Below, one piece after another: positions 17,181 through 25,663 of a stretch of DNA of 64,000 bases. The DNA is taken from the NCBI GenBank assembly GCA_963795415.1, contig CAWCHQ010000002.1, positions 62,001 to 126,000 on the forward strand, read 5' to 3'. This DNA is from CAVSUZ01 sp963795415 (GTDB lineage Bacteria > Pseudomonadota > Alphaproteobacteria > Acetobacterales > Acetobacteraceae). The position numbers and the translations under genes were made by a program. The first letter of the stretch is position 1; each line of letters starts with the position of its first letter. The notes under the pieces were generated by a model. It was not told the origin of the DNA. It made no database searches and worked only from the letters and a program-made list of their open reading frames with translations.

Positions 17181-18875
17181 ATGGCCAGGAAAGCGGAAAG
17201 CTACGTTCATGGCGCCAGCACCGCCCCGCTTCTAGGGGAAACGGTAGGAGCCAATCTCGACCGCGCCGTAGCGCGGTGGGGTGATCATCCGGCTTTGATT
17301 GTCCGCCAGCAGGGACTGCGCTGGACGTATGGTGAACTGGCGGAACAGGCCGAGGCGTTTGCTGCAGGATTGCTGAACCTCGGGCTGCAACCGGGCGATC
17401 GCGTCGGCATCTGGTCGCCTAATAACGCGGAATGGGTGGTGACGCAGTTCGCGACTGCGAACGCGGGATTAATTCTGGTGAACATCAACCCGGCTTACAG
17501 GCTGACCGAACTCGAATATGCGCTGAACAGGGTCGGCTGCCGGGCGCTTGTCAGTGCGACGAGCTTCAAGACCAGCGACTACATGGGGATGATCAACACG
17601 CTGGCACCTGAATTGCGGACCGCCGAACCTGGGGCGTTACGCGCTTCGCGACTGCCCAGCCTGGAAATGGTGATCCAGATCGGCCCGGAGACGGTTCCGG
17701 GCGCGCTGCCGTTTGCGGGGATTGCGAGCATGGCCAATGCCCCGGACCGGAAGCGCCTGGTGGAGATAGGTGAGCGTCTGCAGTTCGACGATCCGATCAA
17801 CATCCAGTTCACGTCGGGCACCACCGGTGCTCCCAAAGGCGCAACGTTGACACACCATAACATCGTGAACAACGGCTTCTTCATCGGCGAGGCGATGAAG
17901 CTGACCGCAGAGGACAGGCTCTGCATTCCGGTGCCACTCTATCACTGCTTCGGTATGGTGCTCGGCAATCTGGCCTGCACCACGCATGGTGCGGCCATGG
18001 TGTTTCCGGGCGAGGGCTTCGACGCGCTGGTAACGCTGCAGACCGTGTCGGAGGAGCGCTGCACCGGCCTGCACGGCGTTCCGACGATGTTCATTGCGGA
18101 GATGGAGCATCCGGATTTCGCGCGGTTTGATCTGAGCAGCCTGCGTACGGGAATAATGGCCGGCAGCCCCTGTCCGATCGAAGTGATGCGACGGGCGGTG
18201 GCTCAGATGCATCTGAGCGAGATCACGATCGCCTACGGGATGACCGAGACGAGCCCGGTAAGCTTCCAGACCACGACCGACGATCAACTGGAACGCCGGG
18301 TATCGACCGTCGGGCGCATTCATCCGCATATTGAGGTGAAAATCGTTGACGCGGAAGGCCGTGTCGTTCCGCGTGGCACGCCGGGCGAACTGTGCACCCG
18401 CGGATATTCAGTGATGCTGGGCTATTGGGACGATGAGGAACGCACGCGCGAAGCGATCGACGAGGCGCGGTGGATGCACACGGGCGACCTCGCGACGATC
18501 GACGACGAGGGTTATTGCAACATTGTGGGCCGCATCAAGGATATGATCATCCGTGGCGGCGAGAATGTTTATCCACGTGAAATAGAGGAGTTCCTCTACA
18601 GGCACCCGAAGATCCAGGACGTGCAGGTGTTCGGCGTTCCGGACTCGCGCTATGGCGAAGAGGTTGCTGCCTGGATCAGGGTGCGGGCGGGCGAGTTGCT
18701 GACGCAGGAGGAGATCGTCGCCTTCTGCCGCGATCAGATCGCGCATTACAAAATTCCCCGCCACATTCGATTTGTGGACGAATTCCCGCTGACCGTTACC
18801 GGCAAGGTGCAGAAATACCTGATGCGGGAGCGCATGGCAGCCGAGCTTGGCGTGGACGAGGCAAGGACGGCGTGA
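17181..18875 (+). CDS. fatty acyl-CoA synthetase (AMP-binding, FadD-like)
   Basis: This 564-residue ANL-superfamily ligase activates a carboxylic acid as acyl-AMP and transfers it to CoA. Visible motifs are FTSGTTGAPKGATLTHHN (phosphate loop), YGMTETSPVS (A5), HTGDLATIDDEGY (A7), GRIKDMIIRGGENVYPREIE (A8/hinge) and the catalytic Lys in TVTGKVQK (A10). Start choice: GGGAG at 17167-17171 is 9 bases before the ATG at 17181, a better fit than the ATG at 17172, which touches it, or 17145. It resembles medium/long-chain acyl-CoA ligases, but chain length cannot be judged. It is divergent from the PQQ-like gene and appears to be a single gene. Confidence 0.88.
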   Translation: MARKAESYVHGASTAPLLGETVGANLDRAVARWGDHPALIVRQQGLRWTYGELAEQAEAFAAGLLNLGLQPGDRVGIWSPNNAEWVVTQFATANAGLILVNINPAYRLTELEYALNRVGCRALVSATSFKTSDYMGMINTLAPELRTAEPGALRASRLPSLEMVIQIGPETVPGALPFAGIASMANAPDRKRLVEIGERLQFDDPINIQFTSGTTGAPKGATLTHHNIVNNGFFIGEAMKLTAEDRLCIPVPLYHCFGMVLGNLACTTHGAAMVFPGEGFDALVTLQTVSEERCTGLHGVPTMFIAEMEHPDFARFDLSSLRTGIMAGSPCPIEVMRRAVAQMHLSEITIAYGMTETSPVSFQTTTDDQLERRVSTVGRIHPHIEVKIVDAEGRVVPRGTPGELCTRGYSVMLGYWDDEERTREAIDEARWMHTGDLATIDDEGYCNIVGRIKDMIIRGGENVYPREIEEFLYRHPKIQDVQVFGVPDSRYGEEVAAWIRVRAGELLTQEEIVAFCRDQIAHYKIPRHIRFVDEFPLTVTGKVQKYLMRERMAAELGVDEARTA

Positions 18876-18933
18876 CGCTTTCTCGTCCGATAGGATGGAG
18901 CTCTTTTCGGCGGTTGGCGTAATTTCAGCCCGC

Positions 18934-19881
18934 TCAGGCAGCGCGGCCGTAATACAGCGTCACTGTGTGCGTCGCCTCGGCGAAGAAGAGCCAGCGCTCG
19001 ACGTAGATGCCGAGAAGGGAGCAGGCGGCAGCGATCGGAAAGAGCGCCATGGAAGCTGGATTGGCGGTGATTATTCCGGCGATCAACAGCACCGCGGGCA
19101 GCGCCAGGCCCAGCACGACAGCGATCAGCCGAAGCGGTCGCGAATGCTTGCGTCCGATCGCATAACCCATCTCGCGGAGCAGATAATTCTCTTCGGTGTG
19201 GGGCCATTCAAGCTCGCGGACGGGGCCGAAAGATGTGAGCCCGGTAGCACTCTCGATCGTGGTGGCCGGCGGAGTTGCGGAGATGAATTGCCAATATGCT
19301 AGCTTGGAAATTATCGCAACAAGTGACGCAATCACGCCTATCGCTGCCGCGATGCGCGCGCCCGGGCCGGGCCAGAACGTCGCCATCGCGGCGAGGCAGG
19401 CGGCTCCGCTGGCGAGCGCAAACAATAACAGGTTGAGAGGGACGAAGCGGTTGTGCCATTGGCGGATCGGTTTGAGAGTCGCGTAGATCATGGCCTGGGA
19501 GAACACGGTCAGGATGCCGAGAACCGCCGCTATCAACCCGAGAATGTTGGTGGGTGCCGTCCGTGGCCCGGCGATGCCCCAGGCGGCTGCGAAACCCAGG
19601 GCCGGCAGATAGGTCAGCAGCGACAGAACGCCTTCCCGTGCGAGCCATGAACTGCGCCACTGCGAAACAGCGCGCCAGGCGCGCTCCGGATGGCCAAGAT
19701 GCAGCGTGGAGGCGAGCAGCCCGGCGGTGCTCAGGGCAAGCGCGACGAAGATTGCCGGGATGCCGAACGATTTTTGCTCGGGCATGACTCCTGCCGCGGC
19801 AAGCACGCCGAGCCAGAAGAGCATGCCGTAACCCGCACCGGAGGCGGTGGTGAGCATGACGACGGAGAAGGCGGGGTTCAT
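18934..19881 (-). CDS. soeC: DmsC/SoeC-type membrane anchor subunit
   Basis: The 315-residue protein has about eight hydrophobic helices and matches the DmsC-like anchors of molybdopterin oxidoreductases (GYGMLFWLGVLAA, the STLHLGHPERAWRA motif, WLAREG). It would hold the catalytic and iron-sulfur subunits at the cytoplasmic face of the membrane and pass electrons to quinone. The start overlaps the soeB stop by four bases. As a set with the two upstream genes it fits SoeABC, the cytoplasmic quinone-linked sulfite dehydrogenase, better than periplasmic DmsABC, because the large subunit lacks a usable Tat signal. The sulfite assignment is inferred from overall resemblance. Confidence 0.8.
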   Translation of the reverse strand: MNPAFSVVMLTTASGAGYGMLFWLGVLAAAGVMPEQKSFGIPAIFVALALSTAGLLASTLHLGHPERAWRAVSQWRSSWLAREGVLSLLTYLPALGFAAAWGIAGPRTAPTNILGLIAAVLGILTVFSQAMIYATLKPIRQWHNRFVPLNLLLFALASGAACLAAMATFWPGPGARIAAAIGVIASLVAIISKLAYWQFISATPPATTIESATGLTSFGPVRELEWPHTEENYLLREMGYAIGRKHSRPLRLIAVVLGLALPAVLLIAGIITANPASMALFPIAAACSLLGIYVERWLFFAEATHTVTLYYGRAA

Positions 19882-20609
19882 CGGCTGAGAACCCGATCCA
19901 CCCAGCGCAGGAGTGCATTGCCCGCGCCTGAGGCGTCATCCGGCGGTTCGGCCGTCTGACTGGGTTGCGGACGGCGGCGGGGCGGCAGGTATTTGTTGAC
20001 CGGCCGGTAGCCCATCTCCGGCATGAGGTCATAACCGCCGCGTTCGGCAACCAGGCGGGAGACGGCGCTGTCCGGATCGCCCAGATCTCCGAAATGGCGC
20101 GCGTGGGCGGGGCAGGTGGAAACGCAGGCGGGAATGCGTTCCGCTTCGGCGATGTTCTCGTTATATATGCGGTCGATGCAGAGCGTGCATTTTTTCATCG
20201 TTCCGCGGTCTTCATCGAACTCGCGTGCACCGTAGGGGCAGGCCCAGGAGCACAGTTTGCACCCTATACAGATTTCCTCGTTGACCAGGACAATGCCATC
20301 CTCGGCACGCTTGTAGCTGGCCCCGGTCGGGCAGACGGTGACGCATTCGGGTTGCTCGCAATGCAGGCAGGAGCGGGGAAAATGGACGGTGCGGCTGTCC
20401 GGGCCGGTTCCCGCTTCGTAGCTGTGGACCCGGTTCAGCCAGACGCCCTGAGGGTGCTCCTGATACGCATCGAAATCAGTCAACGGAGCGTAGTGGCCGG
20501 AGGTGTTCCATTCTTTGCAGTTCACCGCGCAGGCATGGCAGCCGACGCAAGTATCGAGGTCGATGACGAGGCCGAGCTTTTTGGGTCCCGGCTGAGGAAT
20601 GCTGGTCAT
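19878..20609 (-). CDS. soeB: 4Fe-4S ferredoxin subunit of molybdopterin oxidoreductase (SoeB-type)
   Basis: This 243-residue DmsB-like protein has four cysteine clusters that would bind four [4Fe-4S] centres: CVGCHACAVNC, CLHCEQPECVTVCP, CIGCKLCSWACP and CTLC paired with CVSTCP. It relays electrons from the molybdenum subunit to the membrane anchor. It lies between soeA (5 bases upstream) and soeC (four-base overlap). The C-terminal extension after NKYLPP is proline/alanine-rich. The cofactor count follows directly from the motifs. Confidence 0.88.
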   Translation of the reverse strand: MTSIPQPGPKKLGLVIDLDTCVGCHACAVNCKEWNTSGHYAPLTDFDAYQEHPQGVWLNRVHSYEAGTGPDSRTVHFPRSCLHCEQPECVTVCPTGASYKRAEDGIVLVNEEICIGCKLCSWACPYGAREFDEDRGTMKKCTLCIDRIYNENIAEAERIPACVSTCPAHARHFGDLGDPDSAVSRLVAERGGYDLMPEMGYRPVNKYLPPRRRPQPSQTAEPPDDASGAGNALLRWVDRVLSR

Positions 20610-20613
20610 TGTG

Positions 20614-23436
20614 TCACTTCGCGGCCGTCGCGTAGCGGAGAATGCGTGGGGCCCTTGGCAAGGGCGGCGCGCGCAATGTGCGAGGTTGCGGTTCCGTCTC
20701 CAGCGGCGGTTCGGCTTTCTCGACGCGGACGCGGAGGTCGTACCAGGCGGCCTGGCCGGTCACCGGGTCGGCGTTGGCGAACCGCAAGCCGGCCTGTTGC
20801 GGCAGGAACTCCGAGATGACGTGGTTCAGCAGAAAGCCTTTTTGTGATTTGGGAGCGTCGGCCGCCAACCCCCAGGCGCCGCTGCGTTTGCCGATGGCGT
20901 TCCAGGTCCAGACCGTGTCGGGATTGACGCCCTCCATGAGTTTTACCTGGCACTTCACGCGCCCCGTGCGGCTGATCACCCATACCCAACCGCCGTCCTC
21001 GATGCCGAGGGCCGCGCCGGTCCGGCGGTGCATGAACAGCCGATTGCGGCTGTAGATCTGACGCAGCCAGGCATTCTGCGAATGCCAGGAGTGATACATG
21101 GCCGGCGGCCGCTGCGTGATGGCGTGCAGCGGATAGGCCGACTGCTCTTCCTGCATCTGCTCGAAGGGCGGATACCAGATGGGCAGCGGATCGAAGTATT
21201 GCCTGATACGGGCGCGATGGGTCTCAGGCGGCTGGATCGAGCCGTGCCCCTCGGCAGCCAGGCGAAACTTCTGCAGGGGCTCGCTGTAGATCTGAAGGAC
21301 TATCTGGTCGGTGCTGTCGATCAGGCCCAGTTGCCTGGCTTCGGCAAGATAGGCAGCATTGGCGTGCTTGTAGTAGAGCGCTTCCGGTTTGTGGTGGTAA
21401 GTCCAGAAGCAGCCGTTTTCGACATAGCGTTGCAACTGATCGGGATTGGACTCTCCTACGCCAGCCTTGTCGCCATCCTGACCGCGCCAGCCGGCAAGCG
21501 GTCCGAGGCCTGGGCGCCGCTGATGGTTGACTATGTAATCGGCATAATCCCGGTATGCCGGGTTGCCGTCGGCATTGACAAAACCCGGAAGTTTCAGCCG
21601 CGCGCCGAGTTCGATCAGCACGTCCTGGAACGGCCTTACATCCCGGTCCGGCGGCAGGACCGGCTGGCGGATGGCATCGGCCGGCCCCTCCGGACTGCCG
21701 ATAGGGCGGTCGAGCAGCGAGATGCAATCCCACCGCTCCAGATATGTCGTATCGGGGAAAACCAGATCGGCGTAGGCCACCATCTCCGAGTAGTACGCAT
21801 CCGAATAGATAATGTGCGGAATACGGTATTTGCCGGTGGCCGGATCCTTGTCGGCCATCATGCGCGAGGCTTCTCCCGGGTTCATAGCGGAGTTCCACGC
21901 CATGTTGGCCATGTACATGAACAGCGTATCGATCTTGTACGGATCGCCCGCGTGGGCATTGGCGATCAGCGTGTGCATCAGCCCGTGAGCCGCGATCGGG
22001 GCATCCCAGGTGAATGCCTTGTCGATCCGGATCGGCGAGCCGTCGTCTTCCAGCAGGAGGTCCTCGGGGCCGCGGGGATTGCCCAGGGCCATGCCGGACA
22101 TCATGGCCATCGGCTTCGCGCCCTTGCCGACTGGGGGCGGTCCGGGCGGGATAGGCCGGGGATAGGGCGATTTGTACCGCCAGGAGCCGGGCGTATCAAT
22201 CGCACCCAGCAGCATTTGCAGCAGGTGGATGGCGCGGCAGGTATGAAACCCGTTGGAGTGGGCGGAAATTCCGCGCATAGCGTGCATCGCGACGGGGCGA
22301 CCGATCATTGTTTCATGACGGCGGCCGGATGCATCCGTCCAGGGCTGCGGCAGCTCAATCGACTGATCGAAGGCGGTTTCCGCAAGCTCCCGCGCGATGC
22401 GCCGGATGGTTCCGGCCGGCACTCCGCAGCGGTCGGCAACCGCTTCCGGAGCGTAGCGCCCGTCCAGGTAGCGCTCCGCCATCACGTGAAATACTGGCCG
22501 GGCCGAGCGTCCGTCCGGCAAGGCAACTTCGCCGGCGGCACGTTCGGCAAAGAGCGGCTGGCCGGCGGCGTCACGGGCGAACAGGCCGTCGTCCGCGCCG
22601 CCAGGATTGCGGATCACCAGCCACGCTGCGTTCGTGTAGCGGGCCAGAAAGTCGAGATCGATCTTGTCGTTGCGCAGCAGCTCGTGGATCAGCGAAAACA
22701 CGAACAGCCCATCGGTGCCGGGACGAATGCCGACCCACTCGTCGGCCACAGCGGCGTATCCGGTTTTGACCGGGTTGACGGCGACGTATTTCGCCCCGCG
22801 CTGCTTCAGCTTTGCCAGGCCGGTTTTGATCGGGTTGGAGTCATGATCCTCGGCGACGCCGAACATCATGAAATATTTGGTGCGGTCCCAGTCGGGATCC
22901 CCGAATTCCCAGAAGCTGCCGCCGACTGAATAGAGGCCGGCGGCGGCCATGTTGACTGAGCAGAAGCCGCCGTGCGCAGCGAAATTCGGTGTGCCGAACT
23001 GTTTCGCCCACCATCCGGTGAACGACTGGCTCTGATCCCGGCCGGTGAAGAAGGCAAGTTTCCGCGGCTCGGTCGCGCGGATATTGCCCAACCATTCGAT
23101 TGCGAGGCGCAGCGCCTCCTCCCATTCGATTTCGCGGAAAATACCCTCGCCGCGCTCGCCGACGCGCAGAAGCGGTTTTGACAGGCGCGCCGGGGAGTAG
23201 TGCTGCATGATCCCGGCGGAGCCCTTGGCGCAGAGCACGCCGTGATTCACCGGATGGTCCGGATTGCCCTGGATCCAACGGATGCGCCCGTCCTTCAGGT
23301 GAACGCGGATGCCGCACCGGCAGGCGCACATGTAGCAGGTTGTGGCCTTCACCTCGTCCGCGACGCGCGGTGAAGTGTCGATCTGCTCCATCGGGGAGAA
23401 AAACCCTCTCGTTCGCCGGGGTGGCGCAGTTTTCAT
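20614..23436 (-). CDS. soeA: molybdopterin oxidoreductase catalytic subunit, probable sulfite dehydrogenase SoeA
   Basis: The protein of about 940 residues is a Mo-bis-MGD enzyme of the DMSO reductase family. An N-terminal [4Fe-4S] motif C-x2-C-x3-C (CYMCACRC) is followed about 27 residues later by a fourth Cys in GVLCAKG. FTGRDQSQSFTGWW and GGFCSVNMAAAGLY match SoeA-type enzymes. SoeABC oxidises cytoplasmic sulfite to sulfate with quinone as acceptor. I chose the ATG at 23436 because GGAG lies about 10 bases upstream; 23391 (MEQIDTSPRVADEV) is an alternative. No Tat-type hydrophobic stretch is visible, supporting a cytoplasmic location. Thiosulfate or polysulfide chemistry, or another Mo-bis-MGD substrate, remains possible. 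Confidence 0.82.
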   Translation of the reverse strand: MKTAPPRRTRGFFSPMEQIDTSPRVADEVKATTCYMCACRCGIRVHLKDGRIRWIQGNPDHPVNHGVLCAKGSAGIMQHYSPARLSKPLLRVGERGEGIFREIEWEEALRLAIEWLGNIRATEPRKLAFFTGRDQSQSFTGWWAKQFGTPNFAAHGGFCSVNMAAAGLYSVGGSFWEFGDPDWDRTKYFMMFGVAEDHDSNPIKTGLAKLKQRGAKYVAVNPVKTGYAAVADEWVGIRPGTDGLFVFSLIHELLRNDKIDLDFLARYTNAAWLVIRNPGGADDGLFARDAAGQPLFAERAAGEVALPDGRSARPVFHVMAERYLDGRYAPEAVADRCGVPAGTIRRIARELAETAFDQSIELPQPWTDASGRRHETMIGRPVAMHAMRGISAHSNGFHTCRAIHLLQMLLGAIDTPGSWRYKSPYPRPIPPGPPPVGKGAKPMAMMSGMALGNPRGPEDLLLEDDGSPIRIDKAFTWDAPIAAHGLMHTLIANAHAGDPYKIDTLFMYMANMAWNSAMNPGEASRMMADKDPATGKYRIPHIIYSDAYYSEMVAYADLVFPDTTYLERWDCISLLDRPIGSPEGPADAIRQPVLPPDRDVRPFQDVLIELGARLKLPGFVNADGNPAYRDYADYIVNHQRRPGLGPLAGWRGQDGDKAGVGESNPDQLQRYVENGCFWTYHHKPEALYYKHANAAYLAEARQLGLIDSTDQIVLQIYSEPLQKFRLAAEGHGSIQPPETHRARIRQYFDPLPIWYPPFEQMQEEQSAYPLHAITQRPPAMYHSWHSQNAWLRQIYSRNRLFMHRRTGAALGIEDGGWVWVISRTGRVKCQVKLMEGVNPDTVWTWNAIGKRSGAWGLAADAPKSQKGFLLNHVISEFLPQQAGLRFANADPVTGQAAWYDLRVRVEKAEPPLETEPQPRTLRAPPLPRAPRILRYATAAK

Positions 23437-23566
23437 ATGTCGCATACTCCAGCGCTGCTGAGAGGGTTTTGCGCCGGCCAGTTTGGTTCGGCAAGCCGCG
23501 AGGCGCAGGGCTGATTTGCCGAAGTGCTTGTTCGGGCTGGGGAATCCGGCGGGTTGAACCCTGCGA

Positions 23567-24400
23567 TTACTCCTCCTGAACCACCGGATTGCGGAGCATG
23601 CCGACCGCGCTGACTTCCACTTCAACCGTGTCGCCGTGCTTCATCCAGAGGGGCGGCGTGCGGTAGGCGCCGACACCGCCGGTCGTGCCGGTGACAATCA
23701 CGTCGCCAGGCTCGAGCTGGGTGAAGGTGGAGATGTAATTGATCAGGGTAGGGATATCGAAGCAGAGATCGTCGATCGTGGCGCGCTGGACTTCCTCGCC
23801 GTTGAGCCGGGTGAGCAACGTGGCCCTGGAGATGTCCCCCGTTTCTTCCGGCGTCACGATCCAGGGGCCGAAGGCGCCGGAGTGATAGAAGTTCTTGCCG
23901 GGAATGAACTGGTTGGAGTGGCGCTGCCATTCGCGGACGGAGCCTTCGTTGTAGCAGGCGTAACCGGCGATCACGTTTTGGGCGCTGTCCTTTGAAGCGT
24001 GACGGCACCGCTTTCCGATCACCACCGCCAGTTCCCCCTCATAGTCGTAGGTTTCAGAGGCTTTCGGGCGGATCAGCTTCTCCCCGTGGCCGACCTGGGA
24101 GTTGGCGAAGCGGGCAAAGATGATGGGCCTGGGCGGGGGTTCGCGCCCGCCTTCCTTGATGTGAGAGACATAATTCAGGCCAACGCAGAGGATTTTGTCG
24201 GGGTCCGGAATGGGCGGGAGATAACGAATGTCACCGAGCTGGTAGTCCGCACGGCGTCCGGCGAGATCGGCGAGGGAAGTAGTGGCCCAGATTGCGTGCC
24301 TCAGGCTGGGGGCCAGATGACCAAGGTCGATCACGCCTTCGCCCTTGGCGATGCCCCAGCTGGGCGAGCCATCGGGACGGCGGAAACTCAGCAGCTTCAT
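23567..24400 (-). CDS. fumarylacetoacetate hydrolase (FAH) family protein
   Basis: The 277-residue protein has an N-terminal FAH-associated part (MKLLSFRRPDGSPSWGIAK) and the metal-binding FAH core: LCVGLNYVSHIKE, the acidic YDYEGELAVVIGK, and GDVIVTGTTGGVGAYRTPP. Relatives hydrolyse or decarboxylate 2-oxo acids or acylpyruvates (HpcE- and ureidoglycolate lyase-like). The start at 24400 has GGAG 7 bases upstream and fits family N-termini; the frame continues to 24640, but that part crosses palindromic non-coding sequence. It lies upstream of soeA in the same direction and is divergent from two sugar-type oxidoreductases, so a shared carbohydrate or aromatic-acid pathway is a reasonable guess. 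Confidence 0.85.
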   Translation of the reverse strand: MKLLSFRRPDGSPSWGIAKGEGVIDLGHLAPSLRHAIWATTSLADLAGRRADYQLGDIRYLPPIPDPDKILCVGLNYVSHIKEGGREPPPRPIIFARFANSQVGHGEKLIRPKASETYDYEGELAVVIGKRCRHASKDSAQNVIAGYACYNEGSVREWQRHSNQFIPGKNFYHSGAFGPWIVTPEETGDISRATLLTRLNGEEVQRATIDDLCFDIPTLINYISTFTQLEPGDVIVTGTTGGVGAYRTPPLWMKHGDTVEVEVSAVGMLRNPVVQEE

Positions 24401-24536
24401 GGCATGGCTCCGTTTTCTCCGAAACCTCGATACGTCCGGACCAGCATGCCGGCAAGCGCCGCATGAAAGGGCGCGCGGTGTCGGTTGCTGACCGGCTTGA
24501 CCCACCCGGCGCCTGCCTTGCACCCTAAGCATAATC

Positions 24537-24562
24537 CGGCGGAGCGCTTCGGCGCTCCGCCG
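24537..24562. repeat. perfect 11-bp inverted repeat with TTCG loop
   Basis: CGGCGGAGCGC at 24537-24547 pairs perfectly with GCGCTCCGCCG at 24552-24562 around a TTCG tetraloop. It resembles a terminator stem but lies in a divergent promoter region, is not followed by a T-run on either strand, and so is more likely a regulatory or REP-like element. Confidence 0.65.
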
Positions 24563-24588
24563 ATAAGATGATGCGTCTTCAACAACTT

Positions 24589-24630
24589 CTAAGCAGACTT
24601 GCGTGGCACCAGCCACGAAAGTCTGCTTAG
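24589..24630. repeat. 42-bp near-perfect palindrome upstream of MocA-like gene
   Basis: CTAAGCAGACTT at 24589-24600 pairs with AAGTCTGCTTAG at 24619-24630. Inside it CGTGGC pairs with GCCACG around an ACCA loop, with one G/A mismatch between the two stems. The element ends about 28 bases before the start codon at 24659, so it would be in the 5' leader or cover the promoter. It could be an operator or an RNA hairpin. Confidence 0.65.
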
Positions 24631-24658
24631 TTTCGGGCACTCACGGGAGAAACCGGCA

Positions 24659-25663
24659 ATGGCGCGCTTCGCCGCGATCGGACTTGACCACCGCCATATT
24701 TACGACCTTGTGGCGGGACTGGGCGATGCAGGCGAGACTTGCGCCGGATACTGTCCCGAAACGTCGGATCCTCGTATACTCGCCGGATTCCAGAAGCGCT
24801 TTCCGCACATCCCCGCGGTTCCGCGAGCGCGGCTGCTCGACGATCCTACTATTGCATTTATCGTTACCGCGGCCGTGCCCTGCGACCGGGCCGCACTGGC
24901 AGTTTCCGCGATGCGGCATGGCAAGGACGTGATGGTGGACAAGCCGGCCGTCGCCTCGTCAGCCCAGCTCGATGAAGTTCAGCAAACCGTCGCGGAAACC
25001 GCGCGGATCTGGTCGGTCTGCTTTTCCGAGCGGTTCCTTACACCAGCGACGCTCAAGGCGCTGGAGCTGGTTCATTCCGGCGCAATCGGGCAGCTCGTGC
25101 AGACAATCGGCCTCGGGCCGCACCGGTTGAACCGGGATCTTCGCCCCGCCTGGTTTTTCGATCGCGCAGCCTATGGCGGAATTCTCAACGATATTGCCAG
25201 CCACCAGATCGATCAGTTCCTTGCTTTCACGGGGGCGGAGGATGCCGCGATCATTGCCTCGACGGTGGGCGAGTACGGAACGGCTCCGGGCTTCGAGGAT
25301 TTCGGCGAAGTAATGCTGCAGACACCAAAAACACGGGGCTACATCCGCGTCGATTGGTTCACTGCCGACGGCCTGCCCACCTGGGGGGATGGCCGTTTGT
25401 TCCTGCTGGGCACCGAGGGCACGATCGAATTGCGGAAATATGTGGACATAGCCGGCCGGGACGGCACGGACCACCTGTTCCTCGTGGACAACAAGGCGAC
25501 GCGCCACATTGATTGCACCACTGTCTCCGTGTCGTACTTTCGCGACTTTGCCGCCGATGTGGCCAACCGCACGGAAACCGCCATGAAGCAGCGCCACGCA
25601 TTCACCGTCTGCCGCCTTGCACTCGAGGCGCAGTCGCGCGCCACGCGCTTCGCTCCGTCATGA
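24659..25663 (+). CDS. Gfo/Idh/MocA family oxidoreductase
   Basis: The 334-residue protein has an N-terminal Rossmann domain and a C-terminal alpha/beta domain typical of sugar and inositol dehydrogenases. The catalytic-lysine motif appears as VDKPAV (EKP in most members), and AYGGILNDIASHQIDQFL matches the family segment near the active site. The start ATG at 24659 has GGGAG upstream; an earlier ATG at 24599 lies inside the palindrome and is unlikely. The TGA overlaps the ATG of the next, related gene (ATGA). The substrate is unknown; a cyclitol, sugar or sugar acid would be usual. Confidence 0.85.
   Translation: MARFAAIGLDHRHIYDLVAGLGDAGETCAGYCPETSDPRILAGFQKRFPHIPAVPRARLLDDPTIAFIVTAAVPCDRAALAVSAMRHGKDVMVDKPAVASSAQLDEVQQTVAETARIWSVCFSERFLTPATLKALELVHSGAIGQLVQTIGLGPHRLNRDLRPAWFFDRAAYGGILNDIASHQIDQFLAFTGAEDAAIIASTVGEYGTAPGFEDFGEVMLQTPKTRGYIRVDWFTADGLPTWGDGRLFLLGTEGTIELRKYVDIAGRDGTDHLFLVDNKATRHIDCTTVSVSYFRDFAADVANRTETAMKQRHAFTVCRLALEAQSRATRFAPS

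Larger units (their letters stand above)
24401..24658. promoter_or_regulatory. divergent promoter region with two strong palindromes
   Basis: The 258 bases between the FAH-family gene (minus) and the first MocA-like gene (plus) must contain both promoters. Two long palindromes occupy its right half. A GGGAG at 24645-24649 serves the plus-strand start. I cannot assign -35/-10 boxes with confidence. Confidence 0.5.

Noticed and set aside
21028..22929. A 633-codon plus-strand open frame opposite soeA
   Set aside because: It is antisense to the intact molybdoenzyme gene, and its translation has no recognisable motif.
24537..24630. Factor-independent terminators
   Set aside because: The hairpins lie in a divergent promoter region with no gene end nearby and no T-run on either side.
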